Shown here piece after piece: positions 8,176 through 16,567 of a stretch of 64,000 nucleotides of DNA. The position numbers and the translations under genes were made by a program. The stretch covers positions 1-64,000 of the forward strand of contig JAZQQK010000034.1 of NCBI GenBank assembly GCA_045629065.1, read 5' to 3'. The notes under the pieces are model-generated. The model saw only the letters and a program-made list of their open reading frames with translations, did not search any database and was not told the DNA's origin. Source of the stretch: JAKSSM01 sp045629065 (GTDB lineage: Bacteria; Bacillota; Clostridia; Peptostreptococcales; Anaerovoracaceae). The first letter of the stretch is position 1. The number at the start of each line of letters is the position of its first letter.

Positions 8176-9567
8176 ATGGAAACAAATATTTTTGACTACA
8201 AAGGAAAAAGGGTGCATTTCATCGGAATTGGTGGAAGCTCAATGTCTGGATTAGCTGGACTCTTAAATGAAGAGGGCTTTATCGTTACGGGTTCTGATAA
8301 AACTCGCTCACATAAGACAGATTGCCTAGTAAGTAAAGGTGTCCAGGTGTTTATCGGACAAAAGGCCGAACAAGTGCACGGTGCAGATGTTATCGTATTT
8401 TCTGCAGCTATTTCTAAAGATAATCCTGAAAGAGCAGAAGGAATAAAGCTTGGAATTCCTGAAATAGAACGTTGTAAGCTAGTAGGCCAACTCATGGAAT
8501 CTAGCAATTCAGCTATCTGTATCTCAGGAACACATGGAAAGACGACTACAACTTCTATGCTCGCACAGGCTTTCATGACATGTGGCGCTGATCCAACTAT
8601 TCACATTGGCGGAGAATTAGATTTTATTGGCGGTAGCACACGTCGTGGTAAAGGCGACTCATTCATTTGCGAAGCATGTGAATACAGAGAAGGATTCTTA
8701 GATTTCAAGCCTACGATTGCAGTAATTACAAATATCGATGTAGACCATTTGGATTACTATAAGGACATCGAGCATATAGAATCAGCTTTCGCTAAATTTG
8801 TTAAACTTTTACCTGAAGATGGTTGGTGCATTGCTTGGGGAGACGATCCTAGAGCTCGCAGAGTAGCAAAGAATAGCGGTCATAACTATATTACGTATGG
8901 CTTAAGTTCAAATTGCGACTTACATCCAGGCAACCTCACATATGATGAACAGGGACGCGCTTCTTTTGATGCAATTCTGAGGGGCGAAAACTTGGGCCAC
9001 TTCAAACTCGGAGTTTCAAGTGAAGTAAATTTATTAAATGGTTTAGCAACAATCGCTGTAGCTAATCTTAAAGGGCTAGACTTAAATAAAGTCGAGAGCG
9101 CATTAGAAAACTTCGTTGGTGCTCATAGAAGATTTGAACTCACAAGTGTGACTGATGGTGTTAAATGTTATACTGACTATGGTCATAACCCACCAGAGAT
9201 GAAGAATGCACTCAAAATTGCATCTTTCCAGCCACATAAGGATCTATGGTCTGTATTCCAACCTCATACATATTCGAGAACTAAGACTTTATTTAATCAA
9301 TTTTTAGATATATTTAATGACGCGGACCATGTCTTAATCACTGACATTTGTGCAGCAAGAGAGGTTGACCCAGGCGATATTAGTTCAGAAATGTTTATTA
9401 AACCTCTTAGAGATAGGGGAGTGGATGCTGTTTATACACCTACATTCGATGACTGCGAAGCATATTTAAGGGCTCATTGGAAAGCTGGAGACATTATGAT
9501 TAGCCACGGATGCGGAGATATTGACCTTTTGAACGAACAAATAGCAAAAAACGGCGATACAAAATAG
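8176..9567 (+). CDS. murC: UDP-N-acetylmuramate--L-alanine ligase
   Basis: A 463-residue Mur ligase of normal length for MurC. Visible features are the N-terminal Rossmann glycine motif HFIGIGGSSMSGLAGLL (14-30), the ATP-binding P-loop GTHGKTTTT (118-126), the CEACEYREGFL and NIDVDHLDYY motifs of the central domain, and the C-terminal HRRFE and DYGHNPPE motifs. It adds L-alanine to UDP-MurNAc in the cytoplasm, the first amino acid step of peptidoglycan precursor synthesis. Ribosome site TTGGAG precedes the ATG. The gene stands apart from other cell-wall genes and is closed by a hairpin terminator. Confidence 0.95.
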   Translation: METNIFDYKGKRVHFIGIGGSSMSGLAGLLNEEGFIVTGSDKTRSHKTDCLVSKGVQVFIGQKAEQVHGADVIVFSAAISKDNPERAEGIKLGIPEIERCKLVGQLMESSNSAICISGTHGKTTTTSMLAQAFMTCGADPTIHIGGELDFIGGSTRRGKGDSFICEACEYREGFLDFKPTIAVITNIDVDHLDYYKDIEHIESAFAKFVKLLPEDGWCIAWGDDPRARRVAKNSGHNYITYGLSSNCDLHPGNLTYDEQGRASFDAILRGENLGHFKLGVSSEVNLLNGLATIAVANLKGLDLNKVESALENFVGAHRRFELTSVTDGVKCYTDYGHNPPEMKNALKIASFQPHKDLWSVFQPHTYSRTKTLFNQFLDIFNDADHVLITDICAAREVDPGDISSEMFIKPLRDRGVDAVYTPTFDDCEAYLRAHWKAGDIMISHGCGDIDLLNEQIAKNGDTK

Positions 9568-9609
9568 GGGTTTTGACCAAAAACTTAATTATGTAAACAC
9601 CAAAAAACT

Positions 9610-9650
9610 GGCAAAAAGTATACAAATTAATTTATGCTTTTTGCCATTTT
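9610..9650 (+). terminator. Rho-independent terminator after murC
   Basis: GGCAAAAAG (9610-9618) pairs perfectly with CTTTTTGCC (9637-9645) and is followed by ATTTTT. It separates murC from the nrdD promoter. Confidence 0.6.
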
Positions 9651-9655
9651 TGATG

Positions 9656-9684
9656 TTGACACTTGCTCGATTTAGTGGTAAATT
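9656..9684 (+). promoter_or_regulatory. nrdD promoter
   Basis: Consensus TTGACA (9656-9661), a 17-bp spacer and TAAATT (9679-9684). The spacer coincides exactly with the first, weaker NrdR-like box. Confidence 0.7.
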
Positions 9685-9710
9685 AGTTAGTGCACCACAA
9701 CATGTAGTGG
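9663..9710. promoter_or_regulatory. pair of NrdR boxes controlling nrdD-nrdG
   Basis: Box 2, CCACAACATGTAGTGG (9695-9710), matches 12 of 16 positions of the NrdR consensus ACACTATATATAGTGT as I know it. Box 1, TTGCTCGATTTAGTGG (9663-9678), is weaker (9 of 16) but keeps the right half-site. The boxes are offset by exactly 32 bp, about three helical turns, the arrangement known for NrdR. Box 1 fills the promoter spacer and box 2 covers the transcript start, so binding should repress. Confidence 0.75.
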
Positions 9711-9759
9711 TTTGACGAAAACATTTCAGCAAATGTCAGTAAGAGAGGAATTAATAATT

Positions 9760-12114
9760 ATGGACAGCATTAAGAAAATCGTCAAAAGAGACGGTAGAAC
9801 GGCAGATTTCGACGTTCAAAAGATTGCAGACGCTATATATGCAGCTGCACAAGTATTAGGAGGTAAGGACAAAGAGTTGTCATTATACCTCGCAAAGCAG
9901 GTTGAACTTTACTTATTAGAAGTATGCCACAACCAGGTTCCTACAGTTGAACAGATTCAGGATGCTGTAGAAAAGGTTTTAATTGAAAATGGTCATGCTC
10001 GTACTGCAAAGGAATACATCCTTTACAGAGCTGAACGTACAAGAGTAAGAGAAATGGATACTAAGCTCATGCATATCTATGAAGATCTTACTTTCAAGGA
10101 AGCAAAAGACAACGACGTAAAGCGTGAGAACGCTAACATCGATGGTAATACTGCTATGGGAACTATGCTTAAGTATGGTTCTGAAGGCGCAAAGGAATTC
10201 TATAAGATGTATGTTATCGACCCTAAGTTTGCTAAGGCACACGAAGATGGCGATATTCACATCCATGACATGGATTTCTACACTCTCACTATGACTTGCT
10301 GTCAAATAGATATTGCTAAACTTTTAAAGGGTGGATTCTCAACAGGACATGGTCACTTAAGAGAACCTAATGACATCGAAAGCTATGCAGCTCTCGCTTG
10401 TATTGCTATTCAATCTGACCAAAACGACCAACATGGTGGTCAAAGTATTCCTAACTTTGACTATGGTATGGCTCCTGGCGTTAGAAAGACATACAAGAAG
10501 TTATACCATCAGAACGTAGGCAAGATGCTCGAGTTTGAATTCGATGTGGAGGACGCTCAAGATGCTACAAAGGCAATCGAGAAGGATATCGAAGAAAGAA
10601 CAGGCGCTATGCCATGCATGGCTTGGGACAATAACTATAAGGAATTAGAACTTGAAGAATTAAAGAAGCTCGCTCCTAAGGCAACAGAAGCTGAATTAAA
10701 GAAGGTTCAGGAAAAGGCAACTAAGTTTGCTGATAAGGAAATCGTAAGAAAGACTTACCAAGCAATGGAAGCTTTAATCCACAACTTAAATACAATGCAC
10801 TCCAGAGCTGGTGCACAGGTACCATTCTCATCAATCAACTATGGTACTGATACATCCCCAGAAGGTAGACTTGTAATGCAGCAGATTTTACTCGCTACTG
10901 AAGCTGGTTTAGGACATGGTGAAACTCCAATCTTCCCAATTCAGATTTTCAAAATCAAGGAAGGCGTTTCATATAACCCAGAAGATCCTAACTATGACCT
11001 CTTCAAGATGGCTTGCCACTGCTCCGCAAAAAGATTATTCCCTAACTTCAGCTTCTTAGATGCTCCATACAATCTTAAGTACTATGTACCTGGAGTACCT
11101 GAATCTGAATGCGCTTACATGGGCTGCCGTACAAGAGTTATCGCAAACGTTTACGACCCATCAAGAGAAATCGTTACAGGCAGAGGAAATCTTTCATTCA
11201 CATCCATCAACCTTCCTAGACTTGGTATCAAGGCAAAGGGCGATTTAGATAGATTCTTTGAAGATTTGGATAGAATGTGCGATCTCGTAATGGACCAGCT
11301 CTACGAAAGATTCAAGATTCAGTCACAAAAGAAAGTTAAGAACTTCCCATTCCTTATGGGACAGGGAGTTTGGATGGATTCTGATAAATTAGGTCCTGAG
11401 GATACTGTAGGCGAAGTTATTAAGCATGGTACATTAACTATGGGCTTCATCGGTCTTGCAGAGTGCTTAAAGGCTTTAACAGGTAAGCACCACGGTGAAT
11501 CAGAAGAAGCTGAAAAACTCGGACTTGAAATCATTGGCTTCATGAGAAAGAAAGCTGATGAAAGGGCAAGAAAGACTGGTCTCAACTATTCACTTATCGC
11601 AACTCCAGCTGAAGGCTTATCAGGAAGATTCGTTAGAATTGATAAGAAAAAGTATGGTATCATTCCAGAAATCACAGATAGAGATTACTATACTAACTCA
11701 TTCCATGTTCCTGTATACTATAACATCAATGCATTTGATAAGATTAGAAAGGAAGCTCCTTTCCACGAATTGACTAACGGTGGTCACATTTCTTACATCG
11801 AACTCGATGGCGATCCACTTAAGAACTTAGATGTATTTGAAAAGGTAGTAAGATGCATGAAGGAAAACGGAATCGGCTATGGTTCAATCAACCACCCAGT
11901 TGACCGTGACCCAATTTGCGGATACACAGGAATTATTGATGATGAATGTCCTCAGTGCGGTCGTAAGGACGGCGAAGGCGACATCGGTATCGAAAGAATC
12001 AGACGTATCACTGGTTACTTAGTAGGAACTATGGACAAGTGGAACGATGGTAAACGTGCAGAAGAAAAGGATAGAGTTAAGCATGACGTATCTACTGGAT
12101 ACGAACAGATTTAA
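9760..12114 (+). CDS. nrdD: anaerobic (class III) ribonucleoside-triphosphate reductase
   Basis: A 784-residue class III reductase. An N-terminal ATP-cone (IKKIVKRDGRTADFDVQKIADAI) is followed by the catalytic glycyl-radical domain with DFYTLTMTCCQ, NYGTDTSPEGR and, near the C-terminus, the glycyl-radical loop RRITGYLVG. A zinc-ribbon segment, ICGYTG and ECPQCG, lies just before it. The enzyme makes dNTPs from NTPs without oxygen, which marks a strict or facultative anaerobe. I chose the ATG at 9760 because AAGAGAGGA lies 10 nt upstream; the earlier TTG at 9712 lies at the NrdR box and has no ribosome site. It is paired with its activase nrdG downstream and has a promoter with two NrdR boxes. 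Confidence 0.96.
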   Translation: MDSIKKIVKRDGRTADFDVQKIADAIYAAAQVLGGKDKELSLYLAKQVELYLLEVCHNQVPTVEQIQDAVEKVLIENGHARTAKEYILYRAERTRVREMDTKLMHIYEDLTFKEAKDNDVKRENANIDGNTAMGTMLKYGSEGAKEFYKMYVIDPKFAKAHEDGDIHIHDMDFYTLTMTCCQIDIAKLLKGGFSTGHGHLREPNDIESYAALACIAIQSDQNDQHGGQSIPNFDYGMAPGVRKTYKKLYHQNVGKMLEFEFDVEDAQDATKAIEKDIEERTGAMPCMAWDNNYKELELEELKKLAPKATEAELKKVQEKATKFADKEIVRKTYQAMEALIHNLNTMHSRAGAQVPFSSINYGTDTSPEGRLVMQQILLATEAGLGHGETPIFPIQIFKIKEGVSYNPEDPNYDLFKMACHCSAKRLFPNFSFLDAPYNLKYYVPGVPESECAYMGCRTRVIANVYDPSREIVTGRGNLSFTSINLPRLGIKAKGDLDRFFEDLDRMCDLVMDQLYERFKIQSQKKVKNFPFLMGQGVWMDSDKLGPEDTVGEVIKHGTLTMGFIGLAECLKALTGKHHGESEEAEKLGLEIIGFMRKKADERARKTGLNYSLIATPAEGLSGRFVRIDKKKYGIIPEITDRDYYTNSFHVPVYYNINAFDKIRKEAPFHELTNGGHISYIELDGDPLKNLDVFEKVVRCMKENGIGYGSINHPVDRDPICGYTGIIDDECPQCGRKDGEGDIGIERIRRITGYLVGTMDKWNDGKRAEEKDRVKHDVSTGYEQI

Positions 12115-12119
12115 TTATT

Positions 12120-12146
12120 AAGGGCTTGAGCAATCAAGCCCTTTAA
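12120..12146 (+). terminator. hairpin between nrdD and nrdG (attenuator or partial terminator)
   Basis: AAGGGCTTGA (12120-12129) and TCAAGCCCTT (12134-12143) form a perfect 10-bp stem with a GCAA tetraloop. The following tract (TAAATT) is weak, so it may reduce nrdG expression or stabilise nrdD mRNA rather than stop all transcription. Confidence 0.5.
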
Positions 12147-12159
12147 ATTCGGAGGCATT

Positions 12160-12675
12160 ATGAAAGAAACAATTCGTATGGCTGGCATAATCAGAGAATC
12201 TATCGTAGATGGACCCGGATTAAGAATGGCTATCTTTTGCCAAGGATGCGCACACGCATGTGAGGGCTGTCATAATCCTGAAACGTGGGATTTCAAAGGT
12301 GGTTATGACAGCAAAATAGTGAATATTCTAAAAGCTATAGATGAAGATCCTTTGCTTGATGGCGTAACATTTTCTGGCGGAGACCCAATATACCAAGCTG
12401 AAGCTTTCTACGAACTCGCAAAGGAAATCAAGAAAAGAAATCTAAATATACTAATTTACACGGGTTTTACTTATGAAGAGCTACTCGAAATGGGTAAAAA
12501 AGACCATTATGTTTTAGATTTGTTAAAGCTTACCGATACTTTGATTGATGGAAGGTTTGAACTTGCTAAGCGCAGCATTGCATTAACATTTAGAGGTTCA
12601 ACAAATCAGAGAATTATAAATGTTCAAGAGTCCTTAAAACAAGGAAAAGTTGTACTTGATGAAAGGTATAATTAA
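12160..12675 (+). CDS. nrdG: anaerobic ribonucleotide reductase activating enzyme
   Basis: A 171-residue radical-SAM protein. The cluster motif C-x3-C-x2-C is seen in FCQGCAHACEGCHNP near residues 28-42, and FSGGDPIYQ is the AdoMet-binding GGE-type motif. NrdG uses AdoMet and a 4Fe-4S cluster to place the glycyl radical on NrdD. It follows nrdD after a hairpin, with ribosome site TCGGAGG before the ATG, and is most simply read as the second gene of the NrdR-controlled operon. Confidence 0.95.
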   Translation: MKETIRMAGIIRESIVDGPGLRMAIFCQGCAHACEGCHNPETWDFKGGYDSKIVNILKAIDEDPLLDGVTFSGGDPIYQAEAFYELAKEIKKRNLNILIYTGFTYEELLEMGKKDHYVLDLLKLTDTLIDGRFELAKRSIALTFRGSTNQRIINVQESLKQGKVVLDERYN

Positions 12676-12690
12676 AAATTAAAAAAGTGC

Positions 12691-12720
12691 TTGCAATGGG
12701 GCGCTAGTTTGTGGTATACT
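12691..12720 (+). promoter_or_regulatory. rpmB promoter
   Basis: TTGCAA (12691-12696), an 18-bp spacer and TATACT (12715-12720). The leader of about 65 nt ends with AAGGAGGT. Confidence 0.65.
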
Positions 12721-12792
12721 ACCAATGTTCGATTGCGGACAGGAAAATGAAATATAGCGAAATCGCTTAAATATATTAAGGAGGTGCGGTCA

Positions 12793-12987
12793 ATGTCAAG
12801 AAAATGCGAAGTATGCGGTAAGGGACAAGTTTCCGGTAACTTAGTTTCTCACTCCATGAGACATACAAGAAGAAAATGGAATGCAAACATCCAATCTGTT
12901 AAGGTTGTTGATGAAAAAGGTACTGTAAGAAGAGCTAATGTTTGCACAAGATGCTTAAGATCTGGCTTAGTTAACCGTGCCCAATAA
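12793..12987 (+). CDS. rpmB: 50S ribosomal protein L28
   Basis: A 64-residue protein starting MSRKCEVCGKG. It is the zinc-ribbon form of L28, with C-x2-C near the start and NVCTRCLRSG near the end giving four cysteines. A GTG nine bases upstream is in frame but lies inside the Shine-Dalgarno AAGGAGGTG, so ATG at 12793 is the start. Single-gene unit with its own promoter and a strong terminator, followed by an Asp23 family gene as in other Bacillota. Confidence 0.95.
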   Translation: MSRKCEVCGKGQVSGNLVSHSMRHTRRKWNANIQSVKVVDEKGTVRRANVCTRCLRSGLVNRAQ

Positions 12988-13000
12988 TTTTTAAAGAGAG

Positions 13001-13027
13001 AAGACTCGCTTATGCGAGTCTTTTTTA
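13001..13027 (+). terminator. Rho-independent terminator after rpmB
   Basis: GACTCGC and GCGAGTC (within 13001-13022) form a stem with a TTAT loop followed by TTTTTT. Confidence 0.85.
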
Positions 13028-13040
13028 TTTTCTATAAATA

Positions 13041-13049
13041 TGCTATAAT
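13041..13049 (+). promoter_or_regulatory. extended -10 promoter for a leaderless gene
   Basis: TGCTATAAT (13041-13049) is a perfect extended -10. The -35 region is only a T-rich run from the preceding terminator. The A of the ATG at 13056 is 7 nt after the hexamer, where transcription should start. Confidence 0.55.
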
Positions 13050-13055
13050 AAACTT

Positions 13056-13457
13056 ATGATTAGAAAAAATAACTTAGGAACAATCAGAATAGAGCAAAAG
13101 ATCTTCGCGCAGATAGTTATTAACGCTTTTGTTAAGGCAAAGACAAAGTCTTATTTAGCCACACCAAAGCTTAAACTTCTCGGAAACTATGAGAAGAAGA
13201 TTAATCCAAACGAATTATCTCAGAATATGCTAGTTGAGATGGACGAGGACTGGCTTTATGTCGAGTTCTATCTCGTCACGGAATTTGGAACAAGCATTAA
13301 AGAGACAACTGATGCAATAATAAACGATGTCTATAAGAGCTTGCAGAAGATGTTCCCTAAGCTTTCAGTTAAAGTTGTTATCAGGGTCGTAGGCGTTAAA
13401 TCAAAGAACATTGCGCCTCGCGACATAGAAATTGTAAAGTCTTATGAATCTAAATGA
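13056..13457 (+). CDS. Asp23/Gls24 (YloU-like) family protein
   Basis: A 133-residue protein. Its core, with IRIEQKIFAQIVINAF, then a beta-rich VEMDEDWLYVEFYLVTEFGTSIKETTDAIINDVYKSL and a final VVIRVVGVK, fits the Asp23/Gls24 fold. In Bacillus a member of this family (yloU) sits between rpmB and the fakA-recG region, and here it lies between rpmB and recG without fakA. The function of this family is not well defined; some members tie to fatty-acid kinase or envelope stress. Its 3' end overlaps recG by 14 bp. No ribosome site precedes the ATG and the promoter -10 is 7 bp upstream, suggesting a leaderless message. A second Asp23 gene lies at 58529. Confidence 0.7.
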   Translation: MIRKNNLGTIRIEQKIFAQIVINAFVKAKTKSYLATPKLKLLGNYEKKINPNELSQNMLVEMDEDWLYVEFYLVTEFGTSIKETTDAIINDVYKSLQKMFPKLSVKVVIRVVGVKSKNIAPRDIEIVKSYESK

Positions 13458-15486
13458 TAGCGTAACAACTATTAAAGGCGTAGGTGCCAAGCGTGCCGAG
13501 ACTTTAAAAAAACTGAATATTGAGACGGTTGGCGACCTTTTATATCACTTTCCTAGAAAGTATGAAGACAGAAGAAAGCCTGTTCCCATCATCAGTGCGC
13601 CTTTCTATGAGGACGTGCTCCTTGAGGTAAAGGTTGTCACAAAAAAGACAACAGGGAATCCATACAGCCGTCACTATCTATTAAGAGTACAGGTAGAAGA
13701 CAACACAGGCACAGTTGAGCTTCTATTTTTTAATGCAAAATATTTGACTCATTATTTTGAACCTGGTCAGGAATTGTCAGTTTTTGGTCGTATTACGCTT
13801 AATAATGGTAGAAGACAGATGTCACATCCTGAGTTTCATAAGTTGGGGGATAAAGATGATATAAGGGGACTGTTCCCAGTTTATCCTTTAACTGAAGGAA
13901 TCACGCAAGGACAGATGAGAAGCTTAGAACTTCAGGTTCGACCAATGGCTAAAGAGGTAGAAGAATGGCTACCGGAAAATATTGTTATTGATAACAAACT
14001 TTGCGGTCCTGCTTATGCTATAGAAAACATCCATTTTCCTGTAGTAGAGCGTTCGGTGCTCGAGGGCAGATTTCGCCTTGTGTTCGAGGAACTGTTAGTT
14101 TTGCAGACTGGCCTGTTTTATATCAAAAAGGGCCTGAAATCGACTAAAAAGGGCCTTAAAATGAATCATATAGACCTTAAACCATTTAAGGACCAACTTG
14201 GTTTCGAACTCACGAGTGGTCAGGCTAGGGTTCTAGATGAAATTCTCAAAGATTTAGAGTCTGACAAGCCAATGAATCGACTTGTTCAAGGCGATGTAGG
14301 CTCTGGAAAAACTGCTGTGGCGGAGCTTGCTATGTATGAGACCGTAAAATCAGGTTTCCAAGCCGTAATGATGGCACCGACTGAATTACTCGCCAAGCAA
14401 CATATCGCCAATCTAAAGCGCAATTTTGAGCCTTTAGGCATAAGATGTGAATTATTATCGGGATCAATGTCAAAAAAAGAGCGCGATGCGCTTTTAGTCG
14501 ACCTCGAGCTCGGCAATATTAATATTTTAGTCGGAACTCATGCGATTATTCAGCCAGATGTAAAATTCAAGAATCTCGGCTTGGCAGTAACCGATGAGCA
14601 GCACAGATTTGGGGTAAACCAAAGAACACTTTTACAGGAAAAAGCAAACAATCCTAATGTTTTAGTTATGACTGCAACTCCGATTCCAAGGACACTTGCA
14701 GTAATTCTCTATGGTGACTTGGATATTTCTATCATAGATACTTTACCAGCTGGAAGAAGACCGATTAAAACTTATCTTAGATATAGAGACAGCAGGGAAA
14801 AAATATATGATTTTGTCGAAGACGAGGTCAAGAAGGGTCGACAGGCTTATGTAGTTTGTCCTCTTATTGATGAATCTGAACTCATAGATTGTAAGTCAGC
14901 AGAGGAGATTTATGACGAACTAAAAAAACGCTATATTAACCTAAGAATCGGACTTGTTCATGGCAACATGAAGCAAGTTGAAAAGGACGAGGTAATGGAA
15001 AACTTCGCTAAGGGCAATATAGATGTTCTAGTATCGACGGTCGTTATCGAGGTCGGAATCGATGTTCCTAATTCTACAGTTATGGTTATAGAAAACTGTG
15101 AGAGATTTGGACTGGCGCAGCTCCACCAGTTAAGAGGAAGAGTCGGTAGAGGCCAAAATCAAAGTTACTGCATCTTAATCTCTGGTTCTGATTCTGAAAT
15201 TGCAAAGAAACGTAATGAGATCATGTGCGAGACTACTGATGGATTCACAATCGCTGAGGAAGATTTAAGACTCAGAGGACCAGGAGAAATCTTTGGTACA
15301 AGACAACACGGAGTTCCAGAACTTCACATTGCAGATTTGGTTAAAAATATCGATGTATTAGAAAAGGTAAAGCTTGTTGCTTCCCAAATTATCGACGAGG
15401 ATCCCGAGCTCGAGGCCGACAAATATAAAGAACTTAGAAAACGTATTGTAAAATTATTTGGAGAAAATATTCAACTTAAACTATGA
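13444..15486 (+). CDS. recG: ATP-dependent DNA helicase RecG
   Basis: A 680-residue protein of normal RecG length. An N-terminal helix-hairpin (TTIKGVGAKRAETLKKL) and OB-fold wedge domain are followed by superfamily-2 helicase motifs: Walker A GDVGSGKT (283-290), APTELLAKQH, the DEQH box, TATPIPRTL, and the C-terminal GIDVPNSTVMVIE and QLRGRVGRG. RecG reverses stalled forks and processes branched DNA. It begins inside the preceding Asp23 gene and its last four bases overlap rsmD, so the three form one transcription unit. Confidence 0.96.
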   Translation: MNLNDSVTTIKGVGAKRAETLKKLNIETVGDLLYHFPRKYEDRRKPVPIISAPFYEDVLLEVKVVTKKTTGNPYSRHYLLRVQVEDNTGTVELLFFNAKYLTHYFEPGQELSVFGRITLNNGRRQMSHPEFHKLGDKDDIRGLFPVYPLTEGITQGQMRSLELQVRPMAKEVEEWLPENIVIDNKLCGPAYAIENIHFPVVERSVLEGRFRLVFEELLVLQTGLFYIKKGLKSTKKGLKMNHIDLKPFKDQLGFELTSGQARVLDEILKDLESDKPMNRLVQGDVGSGKTAVAELAMYETVKSGFQAVMMAPTELLAKQHIANLKRNFEPLGIRCELLSGSMSKKERDALLVDLELGNINILVGTHAIIQPDVKFKNLGLAVTDEQHRFGVNQRTLLQEKANNPNVLVMTATPIPRTLAVILYGDLDISIIDTLPAGRRPIKTYLRYRDSREKIYDFVEDEVKKGRQAYVVCPLIDESELIDCKSAEEIYDELKKRYINLRIGLVHGNMKQVEKDEVMENFAKGNIDVLVSTVVIEVGIDVPNSTVMVIENCERFGLAQLHQLRGRVGRGQNQSYCILISGSDSEIAKKRNEIMCETTDGFTIAEEDLRLRGPGEIFGTRQHGVPELHIADLVKNIDVLEKVKLVASQIIDEDPELEADKYKELRKRIVKLFGENIQLKL

Positions 15487-16028
15487 GAATTATTACAGGA
15501 ATTTTTAAGGGCAGAAGATTAGAAATGCCAATCGGTGATGATATTCGCCCAACAACTGAAAAAGTAAAAGAAGCAATCTTTAGTACGATTCAAACACATC
15601 TCTATGGTGCAACAGTGGTGGACTTATTTACAGGCACAGGTAATCTCGGACTCGAAGCTATTTCGAGGGGTGCAGAAAAATGTTACTTCTGTGATAATTC
15701 CAGAGATAGTTTAAATTTGGCTAAGAGAAATATTGCCATGTGTAAAGCAGAAGATTGGTCAATTATTATTCCAGGAAGTTACGAAAAGGCTCTGAATCGT
15801 TTAGCAGAGAAGGGCGAGAAGGTAGACATTTTCTTCTTAGATCCACCATATAGCCAAGGCTTATATGATAATTGTTTTAAATTAATCCGTGAGCTAGATC
15901 TATTGGCTGAAGACGGAATTATTCTTGCAGAACATGATTCCAGGGATGAATTTCCTGATGAATACGAAGGCTTTACTAAGCAAAAAGACAAGTCATATGG
16001 CAACATTGCTTTCTCAATATATTATTGA
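15483..16028 (+). CDS. rsmD: 16S rRNA (guanine966-N2)-methyltransferase
   Basis: A 181-residue Rossmann methyltransferase. It starts MRIITGIFKGRRLEMP, has RPTTEKVKEAIF, the AdoMet loop DLFTGTGNLGLEAISRGA, and the catalytic FLDPPYSQGLY. RsmD modifies G966 of 16S rRNA. Start overlaps the recG stop by four bases (ATGA), giving translational coupling. The following gene coaD is the usual neighbour in Bacillota. Confidence 0.95.
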   Translation: MRIITGIFKGRRLEMPIGDDIRPTTEKVKEAIFSTIQTHLYGATVVDLFTGTGNLGLEAISRGAEKCYFCDNSRDSLNLAKRNIAMCKAEDWSIIIPGSYEKALNRLAEKGEKVDIFFLDPPYSQGLYDNCFKLIRELDLLAEDGIILAEHDSRDEFPDEYEGFTKQKDKSYGNIAFSIYY

Positions 16029-16053
16029 TATTAGTTAGACCATGTGATAAAAT
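16025..16053 (+). promoter_or_regulatory. candidate coaD promoter
   Basis: TTGATA (16025-16030), a 17-bp spacer and TAAAAT (16048-16053), overlapping the rsmD stop codon. Confidence 0.5.
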
Positions 16054-16083
16054 AATGTTTACCTTTGGAAAAGAGGAAAAATT

Positions 16084-16566
16084 ATGAAGAGAGCATTATA
16101 TGCTGGTTCGTTTGATCCTTTGACGCTTGGTCATATGGATATAATCGAGCAAGCCAGCCACATTTTTGATGAGGTCGATTGCGCTGTCGTAGTTAATCTT
16201 GAAAAGAAATCATTATTTACTTACGAAGAACGCATGGAAATGTTAAGAGAATCAGTTAAGCATTTACCTAATGTAAAAGTTACTAAGTGCGAGGGTCTTT
16301 TAGCAGATTTTGTTAATAAGAATAAATATGATGTTGTAGTTCGAGGCCTCCGTAACCATTCGGATTTTGACTCCGAACAGCAGATGGCTGAACTTCACAA
16401 GCATCTCTATAACGAAGGAATTGAGACCGTATTCTTGATGTCTAGTCTTAAGAATTCTTTCATCAGTTCCACTATGGCAAAACAAGTCATTTCTTTAGGT
16501 GGCGACGGATCAATGCTAGTTCCACCTTATGTATTAAATTTTATGAAAGGTAAATTGGGCAAATAA
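16084..16566 (+). CDS. coaD: phosphopantetheine adenylyltransferase
   Basis: A 160-residue nucleotidyltransferase with the N-terminal YAGSFDPLTLGHMDII motif, RGLRNHSDFDSEQQMA for phosphopantetheine binding, and SSLKNSFISSTMAKQ near the end. It transfers AMP from ATP to 4'-phosphopantetheine, the fourth step of coenzyme A synthesis. Ribosome site AAAGAGGAAA lies before the ATG. One base separates its stop from the next gene. Confidence 0.96.
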   Translation: MKRALYAGSFDPLTLGHMDIIEQASHIFDEVDCAVVVNLEKKSLFTYEERMEMLRESVKHLPNVKVTKCEGLLADFVNKNKYDVVVRGLRNHSDFDSEQQMAELHKHLYNEGIETVFLMSSLKNSFISSTMAKQVISLGGDGSMLVPPYVLNFMKGKLGK

Positions 16567-16567
16567 A

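Noticed and set aside
9712..9759. Upstream TTG start for nrdD
   Set aside because: It lies directly next to the NrdR box and has no ribosome site. The ATG at 9760 has AAGAGAGGA at a good distance and fits the family start.
11900..11980. Loss of one zinc cysteine in NrdD
   Set aside because: Only three cysteines are seen in the C-terminal ribbon, but I believe the DP-x-CGY form is common in related reductases, so it is not reported as unusual.
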